The position numbers and the translations under genes were made by a program. The notes beneath the pieces were generated by a model that ran no database searches, had not been told where the DNA came from, and was given only the letters and a program-made list of their open reading frames with translations. Shown piece by piece: positions 63,114 to 64,000 of a stretch of DNA of 64,000 nt (the stretch's first letter is position 1; every line of letters begins with the position of its first letter). Source of the DNA: Vanessa cardui (Eukaryota; Arthropoda; Insecta; Lepidoptera; Nymphalidae); NCBI RefSeq assembly GCF_905220365.1, contig NC_061151.1:1792197-1856196 (forward strand). The letters run 5' to 3'.

Positions 63114-63186
<73 letters not shown>

Positions 63187-63330
63187 ACACACTCTAACAC
63201 TACGTCTGTTTATCTTTTTTTTCTCGTTGGAAAAATGCATTACGCGCTTTCCCACGTGATGTTAAGGGGGGGGGGGGATGACTCCCTTGAGACCTGTAGG
63301 ACGAGTACGCCCAGGTACACCAGGATGCGG

Positions 63331-63413
<83 letters not shown>

Positions 63414-63530
63414 ACTACATCTGTTATTTTTTTTCGCTGAAAAAAGGCATTACCCGCTTGCCCACGTGATCTTACGTGGGGGGGTGACTCTCCGGAGCCC
63501 TGTAGGTCGAGTGCACCCAGGTCCACCAGG
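63108..63530 (+). repeat. ATP7: Tandem duplication containing the exon 25 end, donor and (CA)n
   Basis: Unit 1 (63108-63324) and unit 2 (63325-63530) both begin ATGCGGGTAACACACACA and end CCAGG. Each contains a (CA)n tract (63115-63182 and 63333-63409) and a LINE K module with CCCACGTGAT. Confidence 0.85.
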
Positions 63531-63640
63531 TTTGCCAACTAAGAAACCAGCGGTACCCTGTATGTCTTTCGGCTGGCGCCACGGAATCGCTTACGCATGC
63601 TACCGTGACGCCCTACGTCTGTTTATCTAACCTCACCTAA
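63213..63640 (-). mobile_element. LINE K copy, its 5' portion duplicated with the (CA)n unit
   Basis: Two versions of the TCTCGTTGG...CACGTGAT module (63220-63324 and 63430-63530), then a single ACCAGCGGTACCCTGTATGT...GCATGCTACCGTGA end. Confidence 0.6.
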
Positions 63641-64000
63641 GCCGAGGTCCTGGTTCACAGGAGGCAACTTTTGGACGCGCGTATTCTTAGCCCTTAAATA
63701 GGTCCCAGGCTTGAGTACTATAACTCGCCTCCCGCCTAATAACACCGTAGAGTTCATTGGGGCTAAAAGCATACTAATTTTGAAAAACTTATGTGGTGTA
63801 TATTATATGCATTTGCGTATCTTAAATCTTCTTTTTTCCTTTGCATAGATATATATAGTTAAAGAGCTTATTTGGTAGTGTATTTAGATCTTGTTACCTA
63901 AATTCTACTTCTTTTGATCGAATAGTATACCTGAGAAGGTCGTTAGGCAGGCTGACAATTGCTTCTTGATAATCTGTGCAGATTAATAAAACATTGATTT
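63641..64000 (+). other. Start of ATP7 intron 25, nothing recognised
   Basis: AT-rich sequence with no reading frame resembling P1B helices 7-8 and no repeat I can name. The next coding exon should lie further right. Confidence 0.5.

Noticed and set aside
4706..62653. tRNA-like sequences with A and B boxes
   Set aside because: All lie at the heads of SINE B or SINE C copies followed by SINE bodies; none folds as an isolated tRNA gene as far as I can judge by eye.
62907..63630. Several frames with long Cys-Val or Thr-His runs
   Set aside because: These are translations of (CA)n/(GT)n microsatellites.
1..64000. A novel defence, toxin or mobile gene system
   Set aside because: I looked on both strands; beyond ATP7 all recognisable coding is remnants of LINEs and one Harbinger transposase. 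No viral gene or operon-like cluster was found.

Overview
The window is animal genomic DNA, most likely from a butterfly or moth. It is AT-rich, its exons are short with GT...AG introns, and it is packed with SINEs, 5'-truncated LINE tails and short inverted-repeat DNA transposons of the kind common in Lepidoptera. Lepidoptera is an inference from repeat style; no species is claimed. I see no prokaryotic, CRISPR or viral gene system.

There is one cellular protein-coding gene, on the + strand: ATP7, the copper-transporting P1B-type ATPase. I could assemble 25 coding exons (1072 codons, every junction phase-consistent). A short first exon lies at 3929-3978, followed by a very long first intron (about 31.5 kb). 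The other 24 exons lie between 35532 and 63113. Together they encode four GMTCxxC metal-binding domains, the first six membrane helices, the actuator domain (TGES), the CPC copper-site helix, the phosphorylation motif DKTGT, the nucleotide-binding domain (E/SEHP/GxG/N) and the hinge TGDN...GDGVNDSP. The last two membrane helices and the C-terminal tail lie beyond the right edge.

Layout: 1-3755 is upstream repeat-rich DNA; 3756-3928 is a probable leader or promoter stretch; 3979-35531 is intron 1, a graveyard of SINEs, LINE tails and MITEs including a 0.6-kb hairpin; 35532-46000 holds the four metal-binding domains (exons 2-10); 46107-47559 is a PIF/Harbinger transposon with TTA target-site duplications and a broken transposase; 48156-55666 holds the membrane, actuator and CPC exons; 56505-63113 holds the phosphorylation, nucleotide-binding and hinge exons; 63114-64000 is the start of the next intron.

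The least ordinary feature is that three ATP7 exon boundaries have been copied into neighbouring tandem repeats. The exon 10 acceptor has three decayed upstream copies. The exon 16 3' end with its donor is repeated six times. The exon 25 3' end with its donor is repeated twice in a (CA)n/LINE unit. Several other exons have transposons within 20-60 bases of their splice sites.
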